A DNA stretch of 64,000 nt from CAG-791 sp045130475 (GCA_045130475.1 JBGUPU010000016.1:1-64000), one strand, 5' to 3'; positions 34,424-43,387 are shown, counted from the first letter of the stretch. The notes: a model not told the origin generated them from the sequence alone. Translations and numbers: made by a program.

Positions 34424-36046
34424 ATGGGAAATCGGGAACAACTCGATGAACTGGGCAAAAAAATACTGGATGCATCGAGGACGGATCTGTATCTGTCCAT
34501 GCGTTTTCTGGGACCGGCTCTGCACAGTCTTGGCTTTATCATGGACCTGTCGACGACGACTGTCGGCACCGACGCAGCCTATATCCGCTTCAATCCCAAC
34601 TATTTATTCCGCCTCTATGTCGATCGTCCCAGACAGCTGAACCGCACCTATATGCACATGCTGCTTCACTGTGTATTCCGCCACATGTTCACGGCAAAAA
34701 AGAAGGAAGACCCGGAACTGTGGGACCTGTCCTGCGATATCGCTGTCAGCTCCATCATTGACTCCATGGATTACCGCGCAGTGACCGAGCTCACACCGGA
34801 ATTCCGCCAGCGCGTGTACGATCGTCTTCAGGAGGAAGTCCGTGTCCTGACGGCAGAGCGCATATATCAGTATTTTCTGGAGAGGAAACGAAATTATCTC
34901 GAGGAACTTCAGCTCGCCGCCGCTTTTGCCATGGATGATCACAGTTTCTGGGAGCGCATTGACGAAGAAGAAAACAATGCTCCGGACAGTGACCGCGATG
35001 ACCGCCGGGAGCAGGAAAATCCCCCCGACAGGGAGGACAGCGATCCGGGCAGCGATCAGGATGAGAAGAGTGAGCGGGAGCAGAATGATCCCGACCGGAA
35101 AAAGCGTCAGTCCAAAAACTCCGGGGACACAGATCCCGGAGGGGACAGCCCGGACCCTTCCGGGAAAGAAGAGAAGAAGAAACGGGATGACAATTCTCCC
35201 GACCGCAGCGGAAAAGACGACAGGCAGGAGCGGGATCCGGAAGGGGACCGTCCTCCCCGCAGCCGGCGGCAGCAGAAACGGATTCCCCGCCTGAAATCGG
35301 CCGGGGATCTGGAGGACAGCTGGAAAGAGACCTCCAAACGCATGGAAGCGGAACTTTTGGCATCGGGAAAGGATGCCTCTGAGGAGAGGGGGAGTCTGGA
35401 CAGAATCCTGTCCATTTCCAACCGCCGCAGAACAGATTACAGAGAGTTCCTGCGCAAGTTTGCCGTGCTGAGGGAAGTGGCGACAGTTGACCCGGATTCC
35501 TTTGATTATGGCTTTTACAATTACGGTCTCGAGGTGTACGGAAATATGCCGCTGATCGAGGAGAACGAGTACCGGGAGATGAACCGCCTGCGCACGCTGG
35601 TGATCGCGATCGACACCTCCGCTTCCTGCCAGGACGTTCTGGTGCAGAAGTTTCTGAATGAGACAGCTGTGGTACTGAGGAACATCGGACAGTTCTTTCA
35701 GACTTCGACCGTATATATTGTTGAGTGCGATGAGCACATTCAGAACGAACTGCTGATCCGTGAGCCCGAAGATCTGGAAAAATATGCTTCGGAATTTCAT
35801 ATAAAAGGCGGCTTCGGAACGGATTTCCGTCCTGTTTTTGCCTGGGTGGATCAAAAACGCAGAGAAGGAGAAATCGAGGACATGGAAGCGCTGATGTATT
35901 TCACCGACGGAATGGGAATCTATCCGGAAAAATCCACCGACTACGACACTGCCTTCGTTTTTATTAATGACGAGGTGATGGATGACACGAAAGTACCCGA
36001 CTGGGCTGTCCGGCTGTACATAGACGGAGAAAAGGTGCATCTGTAA
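34424..36046 (+). CDS. VWA-like / metallopeptidase-like protein (DUF2201 type)
   Basis: The 540-residue product starts at ATG 34424 with AAAGGAG 8 bases upstream. The N-terminal domain has a zinc-peptidase-like helix H78-M-L-L-H82-CVFR-H87, which keeps three histidines but has Met where HExxH needs Glu. Residues about 185-300 are a low-complexity, highly charged linker (Asp, Glu, Lys, Arg, Pro, Ser). The C-terminal domain is VWA-like with an intact MIDAS: D397-T-S-A-S, Thr in GGFGTDF and Asp in YFTDGMG. Proteins of this plan are partners of MoxR AAA+ ATPases, and such a gene lies 71 bases downstream. The substrate is unknown. Confidence 0.85.
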   Translation: MGNREQLDELGKKILDASRTDLYLSMRFLGPALHSLGFIMDLSTTTVGTDAAYIRFNPNYLFRLYVDRPRQLNRTYMHMLLHCVFRHMFTAKKKEDPELWDLSCDIAVSSIIDSMDYRAVTELTPEFRQRVYDRLQEEVRVLTAERIYQYFLERKRNYLEELQLAAAFAMDDHSFWERIDEEENNAPDSDRDDRREQENPPDREDSDPGSDQDEKSEREQNDPDRKKRQSKNSGDTDPGGDSPDPSGKEEKKKRDDNSPDRSGKDDRQERDPEGDRPPRSRRQQKRIPRLKSAGDLEDSWKETSKRMEAELLASGKDASEERGSLDRILSISNRRRTDYREFLRKFAVLREVATVDPDSFDYGFYNYGLEVYGNMPLIEENEYREMNRLRTLVIAIDTSASCQDVLVQKFLNETAVVLRNIGQFFQTSTVYIVECDEHIQNELLIREPEDLEKYASEFHIKGGFGTDFRPVFAWVDQKRREGEIEDMEALMYFTDGMGIYPEKSTDYDTAFVFINDEVMDDTKVPDWAVRLYIDGEKVHL

Positions 36047-36117
36047 ACACCTGGAAACGGAAGCCGGATGGGCATGGATCATATCAATCAAAAAGTGATG
36101 ATGGACAGGAAATGACT

Positions 36118-37731
36118 ATGAATATAAAAGAGGCAAAGGAAGTTATTATTCATGCGGTCCAGGCATATCTGGACAAGGATGAGACCGGGACTTACACGAT
36201 CCCTCCGGAGCGCCAGCGCCCGCTCCTTCTGATGGGACCTCCCGGTATCGGCAAGACCGCGATCATGGAACAGGTTGCGCAGGAGTGCGGCATAGGACTT
36301 GTGTCCTACACGATCACCCACCACACGCGTCAAAGCGCCATAGGACTTCCTTTTATCTCCAGAAAGGAATTTGGAAACAGAGAGTACTCCGTCACAGAAT
36401 ACACGATGAGCGAGATCATCGCAGCGGTCTACGACCAGATCGAGAGCACCGGCATTCATGAGGGTATCCTCTTCCTGGACGAGATCAACTGTGTTTCGGA
36501 GACCCTGGCCCCCACAATGCTGCAGTTTCTGCAGTACAAGACCTTCGGCACCCACCGTGTGCCGGACGGTTTTATCATTGTGACCGCGGGCAACCCCCCT
36601 CAGTACAATAAGTCTGTGCGCGACTTTGACATCGTCACTCTTGACCGTCTGCGCAGGATCGACATTGAGGAGGATTTCGCCGCTTTCCGGGAATACGCGT
36701 CACGTGTCGGCATCCATGGCTCCATCATGGCCTATCTGGGGATCAGGAGCAATCATTTTTATTCCATCCGCACAGAGGTGGAGGGCAGACATTTTGTAAC
36801 AGCCCGCGGATGGGAGGATCTTTCCCGCACGATCCAGGTCCATGAGAAGAGAAATCTTCCGGTGGATGAAGATCTGGCTGTGCAGTTTCTGCAGGATCCG
36901 GAGATTGCCCGGAGTTTTGCCGCCTATTATGATCTCTATAAAAAGTACAGGGATATCTATCGTGTGCCCGACATTCTGGAAGGATGCTTTTTCACTGAGG
37001 AGGATCCGGCGGAACATGACGGAGAAGTCAAAAACCGAGAGGTATTTCTGATCGACCCTGTGCGGATCCAGGAGATGCAGGAGGCACCCTTTGATGAGAA
37101 ACTCAGTCTGATCAGTCTCCTCATCGATGCACTCGGCCAGTCCTTCGCCGCCTGTGCCCGGGACAAGGCGGTCCAGGAACTGATCATGAAGCAGATGTCC
37201 AGGGTGCGGGGAGCACTCAAGTCCGCGGAGGGCTCCGGGGATCCCGGAAGCCGCAGAAGCCTTGCGGCAGACATGATCGCGGAAGAATGCAGCCGGATCC
37301 TGCATGCGCTCCAGCGCAGAAAAGATGCAGGTATTCCGGTCTCCCGCGAAGAGGAGCGCGTGCAGCGGATTGCCTGCAGGGTCATGGACGAATTTGCAAG
37401 GGAGCTCAGGGAGAAGGCGGCACAATCTGCACTTTCACCAAAGGAACAGTACGGACTGGTCAGGGAATGGTTTGCCGGACGTGAGGCAGAGAGGCAGAGT
37501 GCAGTCCGCAGAGCGGATGCCCGCCTCACCAATTCCTTCCGTTTCCTTTCCCGTGTATACGGGGAAGGGCAGGAGATGGTCCTTTTCCTCACAGAGCTTT
37601 CCGCAGGGTATTACAGCCTGCGTTTCATCAATGAACACGGCAACGAATCCTTTTTCCGCTTTAACCGCCTGCTCCTTCTGCGCGACAATACGAATGCGCT
37701 GCGCGATGAAGTGCTCAGGCTGATGGAATAG
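36118..37731 (+). CDS. MoxR-type AAA+ ATPase
   Basis: The 537-residue product starts at ATG 36118 (AGGA 7 bases upstream; an ATG at 36112 is too close). Walker A is GPPGIGKT (residues 40-47), Walker B ILFLDEIN (Asp121-Glu122), and sensor 1 is VTAGNPP. The C-terminal half (about residues 250-537) is an all-helical extension with no recognised domain, longer than usual MoxR proteins of about 320 residues. MoxR ATPases act as chaperones that remodel or load metal into VWA-domain partners; the adjacent VWA gene fits. The three-gene set ends here; no clear terminator is seen before the next promoter. Confidence 0.88.
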   Translation: MNIKEAKEVIIHAVQAYLDKDETGTYTIPPERQRPLLLMGPPGIGKTAIMEQVAQECGIGLVSYTITHHTRQSAIGLPFISRKEFGNREYSVTEYTMSEIIAAVYDQIESTGIHEGILFLDEINCVSETLAPTMLQFLQYKTFGTHRVPDGFIIVTAGNPPQYNKSVRDFDIVTLDRLRRIDIEEDFAAFREYASRVGIHGSIMAYLGIRSNHFYSIRTEVEGRHFVTARGWEDLSRTIQVHEKRNLPVDEDLAVQFLQDPEIARSFAAYYDLYKKYRDIYRVPDILEGCFFTEEDPAEHDGEVKNREVFLIDPVRIQEMQEAPFDEKLSLISLLIDALGQSFAACARDKAVQELIMKQMSRVRGALKSAEGSGDPGSRRSLAADMIAEECSRILHALQRRKDAGIPVSREEERVQRIACRVMDEFARELREKAAQSALSPKEQYGLVREWFAGREAERQSAVRRADARLTNSFRFLSRVYGEGQEMVLFLTELSAGYYSLRFINEHGNESFFRFNRLLLLRDNTNALRDEVLRLME

Positions 37732-37768
37732 CAGCGTGTGATTTGTACATCTGCTGCTGAATCTGTTT

Positions 37769-37797
37769 TTGCGCGTGCGGTACAGGTGTGGTATGAT
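37769..37797 (+). promoter_or_regulatory. Promoter of the small gene-truA unit
   Basis: TTGCGC (37769-37774), 17-base spacer, TATGAT (37792-37797), 45 bases before the start codon. Confidence 0.75.
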
Positions 37798-37841
37798 AAA
37801 ACGCGTAGTTTTATTCATATTATGATGCCATAGAGGTAAAC

Positions 37842-38210
37842 ATGGATATTTTCAAGATCAGACCGCTTCTGCCCGATGCCGTGATCAGCGATCCCAAAAA
37901 GGATCTGAAAAAGGCTGTGACCATCGAGCAGTTTAAAGCCGGGGAGGAGGCGGTTTTCTTCCCGGACGGATTAAACTGGCAGTATCTGCCCTATACCGAA
38001 CTCAAGGCAGTGATCCGCGCCAGATCCAAGGATTCCACTGACCGGTGGCTTGTCAAATATACGGTCGATAAACCTTCGATCCGGCTGCTGTTCAGGGATT
38101 CCTTCAAGATTATGATCATGGAAAGGGAGCGTAACGCCGATATGCTGGCAGACCTTCTCAAGGAACACAGAGAGCTGGCAAGCAGACGTGAAAACAACGA
38201 AATGGATTGA
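37842..38210 (+). CDS. Small protein of unknown function upstream of truA
   Basis: The 122-residue soluble protein is preceded by AGAGGT and a good promoter. The sequence suggests a small mixed alpha/beta fold: IRPLLPDAVISDPKKDLKKAVTIEQF, a beta-rich middle (EEAVFFPDGLNWQYLPYTEL..) with a basic patch, then the strand-like IRLLFRDSFKIMIMERE and a charged C-terminal helix (ADMLADLLKEHRELASRRE). There is no membrane segment. It ends 22 bases before truA and shares its promoter. I do not recognise the family. Confidence 0.75.
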   Translation: MDIFKIRPLLPDAVISDPKKDLKKAVTIEQFKAGEEAVFFPDGLNWQYLPYTELKAVIRARSKDSTDRWLVKYTVDKPSIRLLFRDSFKIMIMERERNADMLADLLKEHRELASRRENNEMD

Positions 38211-38232
38211 ACAGGAGGACCTTTCTGCCTAT

Positions 38233-38985
38233 ATGATCAGAAATTTCAAGCTGATCGTCAGCTATGACGGAACCAGATATTTCGGATGGGAGCACCAGCA
38301 GGAGACAGACCTGACGATCCAGGGCCGTCTTGAGACTGTGCTCACCAGAATGACAGAGAAAGACCCCAAGGATCCGGTCACGGTCATCGGTGCCGGACGG
38401 ACTGACGCCGGTGTTCATGCCAGGGCAATGACCTGCAATGTTCTGCTGGACACGGAAATGACGGAAGAGGAGATTCAGCTGTATATGAACCGCTATCTTC
38501 CGGAGGACATCAGTGTCAATGATGTCAAAGTCTGTGCGGACAGATTTCACAGCCGATTCAAGGCCTGCGGCAAGACCTACCGCTATACCTGCTGGTTTGG
38601 AAAGGCAAAGCCCGTCTTTGACCGGCGCTATGTACATGTTCTCGACAGGGAACCGGACCTGGAAAGGATGCGGGATGCGGCCGAATACATGATCGGCATG
38701 CACGATTTCCGGAGTTTCTGCGGAAATTCAAAAATGAAAAAATCAACGATCCGGGTCGTGGATGTCCTGCGTATTGAGGAGAGCGGTTCTTATATCCGCT
38801 TCTACATTCACGGCAACGGTTTTCTGCAGCATATGGTCCGCATCATGGTCGGTACCCTCCTGCAGGTCGGTTTCGGCGAGATCGAACCGGAACAGGTCGC
38901 GCAGATCATCGAGGCAAAGGACCGCAGGACGGCAGGACCTACAGCCCCTGCAAAGGGCCTGTGTCTGATGAAAGTGGACTATTGA
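38233..38985 (+). CDS. truA: tRNA pseudouridine(38-40) synthase TruA
   Basis: TruA modifies uridines 38-40 in the tRNA anticodon stem. The 250-residue product begins MIRNFKLIVSYDGTRYFGWE, and the catalytic Asp58 is in GAGRTDAGVHA. The other family motifs are present: KTYRYTCW, MIGMHDFRSFC and GNGFLQHMVRIMVGTLL. The ATG at 38233 has AGGAGG 14 bases upstream, rather far, but no closer in-frame start exists; a GTG at 38188 would overlap the previous gene. It is the second gene after the small unknown gene. Confidence 0.95.
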   Translation: MIRNFKLIVSYDGTRYFGWEHQQETDLTIQGRLETVLTRMTEKDPKDPVTVIGAGRTDAGVHARAMTCNVLLDTEMTEEEIQLYMNRYLPEDISVNDVKVCADRFHSRFKACGKTYRYTCWFGKAKPVFDRRYVHVLDREPDLERMRDAAEYMIGMHDFRSFCGNSKMKKSTIRVVDVLRIEESGSYIRFYIHGNGFLQHMVRIMVGTLLQVGFGEIEPEQVAQIIEAKDRRTAGPTAPAKGLCLMKVDY

Positions 38986-39006
38986 ACGAACGGATAAGAG
39001 GTAAGA

Positions 39007-39798
39007 ATGATCGAAGACAATAAGAAGCATGCGGAGAGTGCTCCCGGGACGACGGGACCTTCCTCCGGCAGGGCGGTGGCGAGTGACTTTGACAATACCC
39101 TGTATTTCATGGGGGATGAGGAACCGATGCGGGCGGCCGATATTTTCGGAATAGTGTATTTCCAGCAGAGGGGCGGACTGTTCGGACTCTGTACCGGCCG
39201 TTCCCTGGTGGGTGTGCGCGAGGTGATCGGGCCCTGGATGCATCCGGATTTTTACATCCTTGCAAGCGGCGCCCTGGTCATCGACGGAGAAGAAAACGTC
39301 CTTTTCCGCAAGTGCATATCCCTGGAGACTGCGAAGAGAATCTATGAGAGCTGCAGTGCAGACCTGCGTGCGGTCATCCAGGCAAATGACACCGTCTATA
39401 CCTTCCAGGAGGAAAACTATCTTCAGACGCATATCGACTCTTTTGAGGAGCTGAAGGACGGGTATGTTTACGGCCTTTCTATCGCGGCGCCGGATGTAAA
39501 TACCGCTGCCGGGGTCACTGCGCAGATCAATGCTCTGTATGGGGATGAGGTCACCGCATTTCACAATGTGACCCATATTGATGTCGGACCGAAGGGATGC
39601 TCCAAGGGAAGCGGGATCGATGTGATCCGCAGGGAATTTTCCGTCAGGGAAATGTACGGGATCGGAGATCATTTCAACGATCTGCCTCTGCTGAGGAGTG
39701 TCGATCATGCCTATACGCTGACCCATGCGCCCAAGGAAGTGCAGGATGCATCAGAGGGGATTGTGCGCAGCGTGAGTGAACTTCTGGACAGAATATAG
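39007..39798 (+). CDS. HAD-IIB (Cof-type) hydrolase
   Basis: The 263-residue product has the motif I DFDNTLY (DxDxT with Asn, as often in this group), LCTGRSL for motif II, and the C-terminal GPKGCSKGSGIDVI Lys and GIGDHFNDLPLL for motif IV. The large C2-type cap lies between. Cof-type enzymes dephosphorylate sugar phosphates or related small molecules; specificity is unknown. A polar extension of about 20 residues precedes motif I. AAGAGGTAAG precedes the ATG. It is 21 bases after truA and ends 13 bases before the convergent lipoprotein gene. Confidence 0.88.
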   Translation: MIEDNKKHAESAPGTTGPSSGRAVASDFDNTLYFMGDEEPMRAADIFGIVYFQQRGGLFGLCTGRSLVGVREVIGPWMHPDFYILASGALVIDGEENVLFRKCISLETAKRIYESCSADLRAVIQANDTVYTFQEENYLQTHIDSFEELKDGYVYGLSIAAPDVNTAAGVTAQINALYGDEVTAFHNVTHIDVGPKGCSKGSGIDVIRREFSVREMYGIGDHFNDLPLLRSVDHAYTLTHAPKEVQDASEGIVRSVSELLDRI

Positions 39799-39811
39799 AA
39801 TACGGTTTGAT

Positions 39812-40831
39812 TCAGGGGGCTGCTCTGTGCAGTTCTGCTTCCCAGACGGTTTCTTCCGGCCATCCGGCATTTTCAAATGCCTGCCGGAGTATGTAAAAAT
39901 AGAAGCGCAGCTTGGTCCGGATATGCGGAGAAGAAAACAGTTTGTCGGCAATCTCGTTTTTCTCCAGAAGGCTTTCCATGAGGCGGGCGCGGTCCTCCAT
40001 GGCAAAGGTTTTGCTGTAGGCGTCGCAGAACCAGATCCTTTCGGGATCTTCTTCAGAGAGTGCTGTCAATTCCTGACTTGCGGAAAGACGAAGATCCATT
40101 CCGTTCTCATCCAGATAGGAGTTGTAGTAGGAAAAAGAAGGAGGGTTGAGCTGATTCCATTCCTCCTCCCGCAGCTGCTGCATCCCGAGCAGCCTGTAGT
40201 CGATGACGTGGGTGAGTTCATGGACCAGAATCCCCCGCTCCAGAGGTCTGGCGGCATTGAGGACCAGCCAGACGGTATCATCCTGTACAGTAGTGAAGGC
40301 ATTGGCACTCTCGATGTGGTTTTCATTGTTGAGAGCCTGGAGGTCCTGCGCGAGGCAGATGCTGATCGAATCGCAGTAGTCCTCTTTCACGGAGGAGAAA
40401 AAGCCCGGCGGGAAGATGGAAAGTGTGCTGTCCAGTTTCTCCAGGGCATCGGCGGTTTTTTGGGGGTCGTTGAGGTGTGCCGCTGTATAATCTTTGTAGA
40501 CAAGCGGGACCTGGTCTCCCAGTAATATGCGGACGTCGTACTTTTCTGAGATTGCGGCAGCCTGTTCTGCAGGATCTGCCGGGGCTTCGTCCGTGCTGCC
40601 AAAGCCGGAAGCATCAATAGCTTCCGAATTATGTGCGTTTTCAGTTTCTGTGTCTTCAGACTCTGCATTGTCAGACCCAGCACTTTCCGCTGTAGTGGAG
40701 TCAGTCTTCCCGGTCTTAGCATAGGGGGAGGGATCCGCTGCACAGGCTGTCAGCAGGAGGCTGAGCAGGATCGGCAGCAGACACACAGATATGCGGTCAA
40801 TCGTGACCCGGTTCAATGGCCGTTTCTTCAT
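39812..40831 (-). CDS. Putative zinc-metallopeptidase lipoprotein
   Basis: The 339-residue protein has a lipoprotein signal: MKKRPLNR, a hydrophobic stretch (VCLLPILLSLL), then the lipobox LTAC with Cys30 as the lipidated residue. A Ser/Glu/Asp/Thr-rich linker of about 60 residues follows. The folded part contains V-H204-E-L-T-H208-VIDYRLLG, a zincin HExxH motif, followed later by acidic residues (FAMEDRARLMESLL) that could give the third ligand. AAAAGGA lies 11 bases before the ATG at 40831; an ATG at 40840 is too close. It is expected on the outer face of the membrane. The peptidase activity is inference. Confidence 0.78.
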   Translation of the reverse strand: MKKRPLNRVTIDRISVCLLPILLSLLLTACAADPSPYAKTGKTDSTTAESAGSDNAESEDTETENAHNSEAIDASGFGSTDEAPADPAEQAAAISEKYDVRILLGDQVPLVYKDYTAAHLNDPQKTADALEKLDSTLSIFPPGFFSSVKEDYCDSISICLAQDLQALNNENHIESANAFTTVQDDTVWLVLNAARPLERGILVHELTHVIDYRLLGMQQLREEEWNQLNPPSFSYYNSYLDENGMDLRLSASQELTALSEEDPERIWFCDAYSKTFAMEDRARLMESLLEKNEIADKLFSSPHIRTKLRFYFYILRQAFENAGWPEETVWEAELHRAAP

Positions 40832-41053
40832 AAATATCATTTTCCTTTTGATAACCGCGGCTTCTGCATATGGAAAGGCAGATGCGCGGGCAGATTTTGA
40901 ACATAGAGCAGTCTGTCCCGGAAAACACCTGTCTGACAGGTCGTTTTAGGGCGGCAGTCTGTTATGTACTATATCACATTTTGAAAATAACAGAAGGGTT
41001 TTCTTCGCAGGTTCATGTCGGCGTCCCCGGCAGGACGCGGACTGTGACTGCGG

Positions 41054-41090
41054 AAATACCGGCAGACACCAAATCGCCGGGCCGGTATTT
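41054..41090 (+). promoter_or_regulatory. Leader hairpin before proC
   Basis: Perfect 10-bp stem AAATACCGGC / GCCGGTATTT directly upstream of the proC ribosome binding site. It is not followed by a T-run, so a terminator is less likely than a stability or translation element. Confidence 0.45.
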
Positions 41091-41114
41091 AAGAAAATCT
41101 CAGGAGGTTCTACA

Positions 41115-41912
41115 ATGAGACTTGGATTTATCGGTTGCGGAAATATGGCAGGTGCGATCATTCGCGGAATCATTGCATCCGGAGCGGTCCTGCCGCAGGA
41201 GATCACAGGGGCGGATCTGTCTCCGGAAGCCCGTGAAAAAATAAAGGAGCAGAGCGGGATCTGTGTGACATCGGACAATACGGAAGTGGTGCGGAATTCG
41301 GATATTGTGTTCCTGACTGTCAAGCCGCAGTACCTCGAAGAGGTGATCATGGGAATCCGTGATACTGCCGGCCCCGGGCATCTTTTCGTAAGTATTGCCG
41401 CAGGACGTTCTGTTTCATGGATCGAAGAGCGCTTTGGTCAATACCCTGTCCGGCTCGTGCGCCTGATGCCCAACACACCTGCGCTTGTCGGCGCGGGAAT
41501 GACGGCGGCCTGTGCAAACGAGCGGGTCACATCCGAGGAGATGGAGACAGTCTGCCGGCTCTGCGGCGCCTTCGGCGAAGTGGAACAGGTCAGTGAGAAG
41601 CTCTTTGATGTCGTTACCGCAGTCAGCGGCAGCTCCCCCGCCTATGTCTTTATGTTCATTGAGGCGATGGCGGACGCTGCTGTCCAGGGCGGCATGCCCC
41701 GGGCCATGGCTTACAAATTCGCTTCGCAGGCGGTGCTGGGAAGTGCAAAGATGGTCCTTGACACAGGCAGACATCCCGGTGAACTCAAGGACATGGTCAC
41801 TTCTCCGGCAGGGACTACCATCGAGGCTGTCCGTGTCCTTGAAGAGAAAGGATTCCGCAGCGCTGTCTTCGAGTGCGTGAAGGCATGTGCCGAAAAGTCC
41901 GCGTCTCTGTAA
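41115..41912 (+). CDS. proC: Pyrroline-5-carboxylate reductase
   Basis: ProC performs the last step of proline synthesis, reducing pyrroline-5-carboxylate with NAD(P)H. The 265-residue product has the N-terminal Rossmann motif GFIGCGNMAGAI, VRLMPNTPALVGAGMTA, and the C-terminal helical domain with AVSGSSPAYVFMFIEAMADA and the signature HPGELKDMVTSPAGTTIEA. A perfect AGGAGG precedes the ATG. It is separated from metY by a hairpin spacer and is probably its own transcription unit. No proA or proB is nearby. Confidence 0.97.
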   Translation: MRLGFIGCGNMAGAIIRGIIASGAVLPQEITGADLSPEAREKIKEQSGICVTSDNTEVVRNSDIVFLTVKPQYLEEVIMGIRDTAGPGHLFVSIAAGRSVSWIEERFGQYPVRLVRLMPNTPALVGAGMTAACANERVTSEEMETVCRLCGAFGEVEQVSEKLFDVVTAVSGSSPAYVFMFIEAMADAAVQGGMPRAMAYKFASQAVLGSAKMVLDTGRHPGELKDMVTSPAGTTIEAVRVLEEKGFRSAVFECVKACAEKSASL

Positions 41913-41925
41913 TTTATTGATATTA

Positions 41926-41958
41926 AAATTCCGGAACGAAATCTTTCGTCCGGAATTC
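41926..41958 (+). terminator. Hairpin between proC and metY
   Basis: Stem AATTCCGGA.CGAAA / TTTCG.TCCGGAATT without a good T-run. It may be a weak terminator or a metY leader hairpin. Confidence 0.5.
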
Positions 41959-41994
41959 TGATATAAATTGGTCTATCACACAGGAGGTATTAAA

Positions 41995-43269
41995 ATGGAA
42001 CGTGATACAATGTGCATCCAGGCAGGATACGAGCCCAAAAACGGCGAGTCCAGAATGATCCCCATCATTCAGAGTACGACTTTTAAATATGATACCAGTG
42101 AGGATATGGGCAAGCTTTTTGACCTCGAGGCATCGGGCTATTTCTACACCAGACTGCAGAACCCGACCAACGATCTGGTCGCTGCCAAGATCGCCGCTCT
42201 GGAAGGCGGCACCGCAGCCATGCTGACCAGTTCCGGACAGGCGGCATCCTTCTTCTCAGTCTTCAACCTGGCGGGATGCGGAGATCACGTGGTCGCTTCT
42301 TCCACAATCTACGGCGGCACTTTCAATCTGTTTAATGTGACCATGCGCCGCATGGGAATTGAATTTACCTTCGTGGACCCCGACTGCTCCGACGAGGAGC
42401 TGGAGGCGGCATTCCGCCCCAATACCAAGGCGGTTTTCGGAGAGACCCTTGCCAATCCTGCCCTGATCGTATTCGATATTGAACGCTTTGCCAAAGCGGC
42501 ACATGCCCACGGCGTTCCGCTCATTATCGACAATACTTTCGCGACTCCTATTAACTGCCGCCCCTTCGAGTGGGGCGCCGACATTGTCGTCCACTCCACT
42601 ACAAAATATATGGACGGCCACGACGCTGCCGTGGGCGGCTGCATTGTAGACAGCGGCAACTTTGACTGGATGGCACACGCTGACAAGTTTCCCGGACTGA
42701 CGACTCCCGACGAATCCTATCACGGGATCACCTATGCAGAGAAGTTCGGCCAGGGCGGCGCCTATATCACCAAGGCGACTGCACAGCTGATGCGTGACCT
42801 GGGCTCTATCCAGGGACCGATGAATGCCTTCTTCCTGAATCTGGGCCTGGAATCCCTGGCGGTCCGCATGCCCCGTCACTGCGAGAACGGCCAGAAGGTC
42901 GCCGAATTCCTTGAAGCCCACGACAAAGTTGAATGGGTCAATTACCCCGGTCTTCCTTCCAGCAAATATTATGAGAGAGCACAGAAATATATGCCCAACG
43001 GCACCTGCGGAGTTGTTTCCTTCGGCGTCAAGGGCGGCCGTAAGGCAGCAGAAGAGTTTATGAAGCATCTGAAGATCGGCATGATCGCCACACACGTGGC
43101 GGATGCACACACATGTGTGCTCCATCCCGCTTCTTCCACCCACAGACAGCTCTCCGATGAGGAGCTGAAGGCCGGCGGCGTTTCTCCTGATCTGATCCGC
43201 CTTTCCTGCGGCCTTGAGAGCATCAAGGATATTCTTGCAGATCTCGAACAGGCGCTGGCAGCTATCTGA
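41995..43269 (+). CDS. metY: O-acetylhomoserine sulfhydrylase
   Basis: PLP-dependent Cys/Met-metabolism enzyme that makes homocysteine from O-acetylhomoserine and sulfide. The 424-residue product has the PLP lysine Lys204 in VVHSTTKYMDGH, YTRLQNPTNDLVAAKIAALE, and the C-terminal HPASSTHRQLSDEEL and IRLSCGLESI. The inserted segment of about 50 residues after the PLP lysine (FDWMAHADKFPGLTTPDESYHG) is typical of MetY rather than MetB/MetC. It pairs with the acetyl-type MetA at 29972. AGGAGG precedes the ATG at 41995; the open frame upstream is not coding. Confidence 0.95.
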   Translation: MERDTMCIQAGYEPKNGESRMIPIIQSTTFKYDTSEDMGKLFDLEASGYFYTRLQNPTNDLVAAKIAALEGGTAAMLTSSGQAASFFSVFNLAGCGDHVVASSTIYGGTFNLFNVTMRRMGIEFTFVDPDCSDEELEAAFRPNTKAVFGETLANPALIVFDIERFAKAAHAHGVPLIIDNTFATPINCRPFEWGADIVVHSTTKYMDGHDAAVGGCIVDSGNFDWMAHADKFPGLTTPDESYHGITYAEKFGQGGAYITKATAQLMRDLGSIQGPMNAFFLNLGLESLAVRMPRHCENGQKVAEFLEAHDKVEWVNYPGLPSSKYYERAQKYMPNGTCGVVSFGVKGGRKAAEEFMKHLKIGMIATHVADAHTCVLHPASSTHRQLSDEELKAGGVSPDLIRLSCGLESIKDILADLEQALAAI

Positions 43270-43314
43270 TCTTTTCTAAATTAACAATTCTTTTATGGAT
43301 TAAAATAGTATCTT

Positions 43315-43375
43315 TGCGCAGATGCCTTCCGGGTCTCCTGATGCTCCGGAAGGCATATGCGCAGTTGTATTTTTG
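43315..43375 (+). terminator. metY terminator / leader hairpin
   Basis: Arms TGCGCA.ATGCCTTCCGG and CCGGAAGGCAT.TGCGCA (one bulge each), then GTTGTATTTTTG. It overlaps the leader of the next gene, so partial read-through or attenuation is possible. Confidence 0.75.
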
Positions 43376-43387
43376 CACGGAGGTTTT

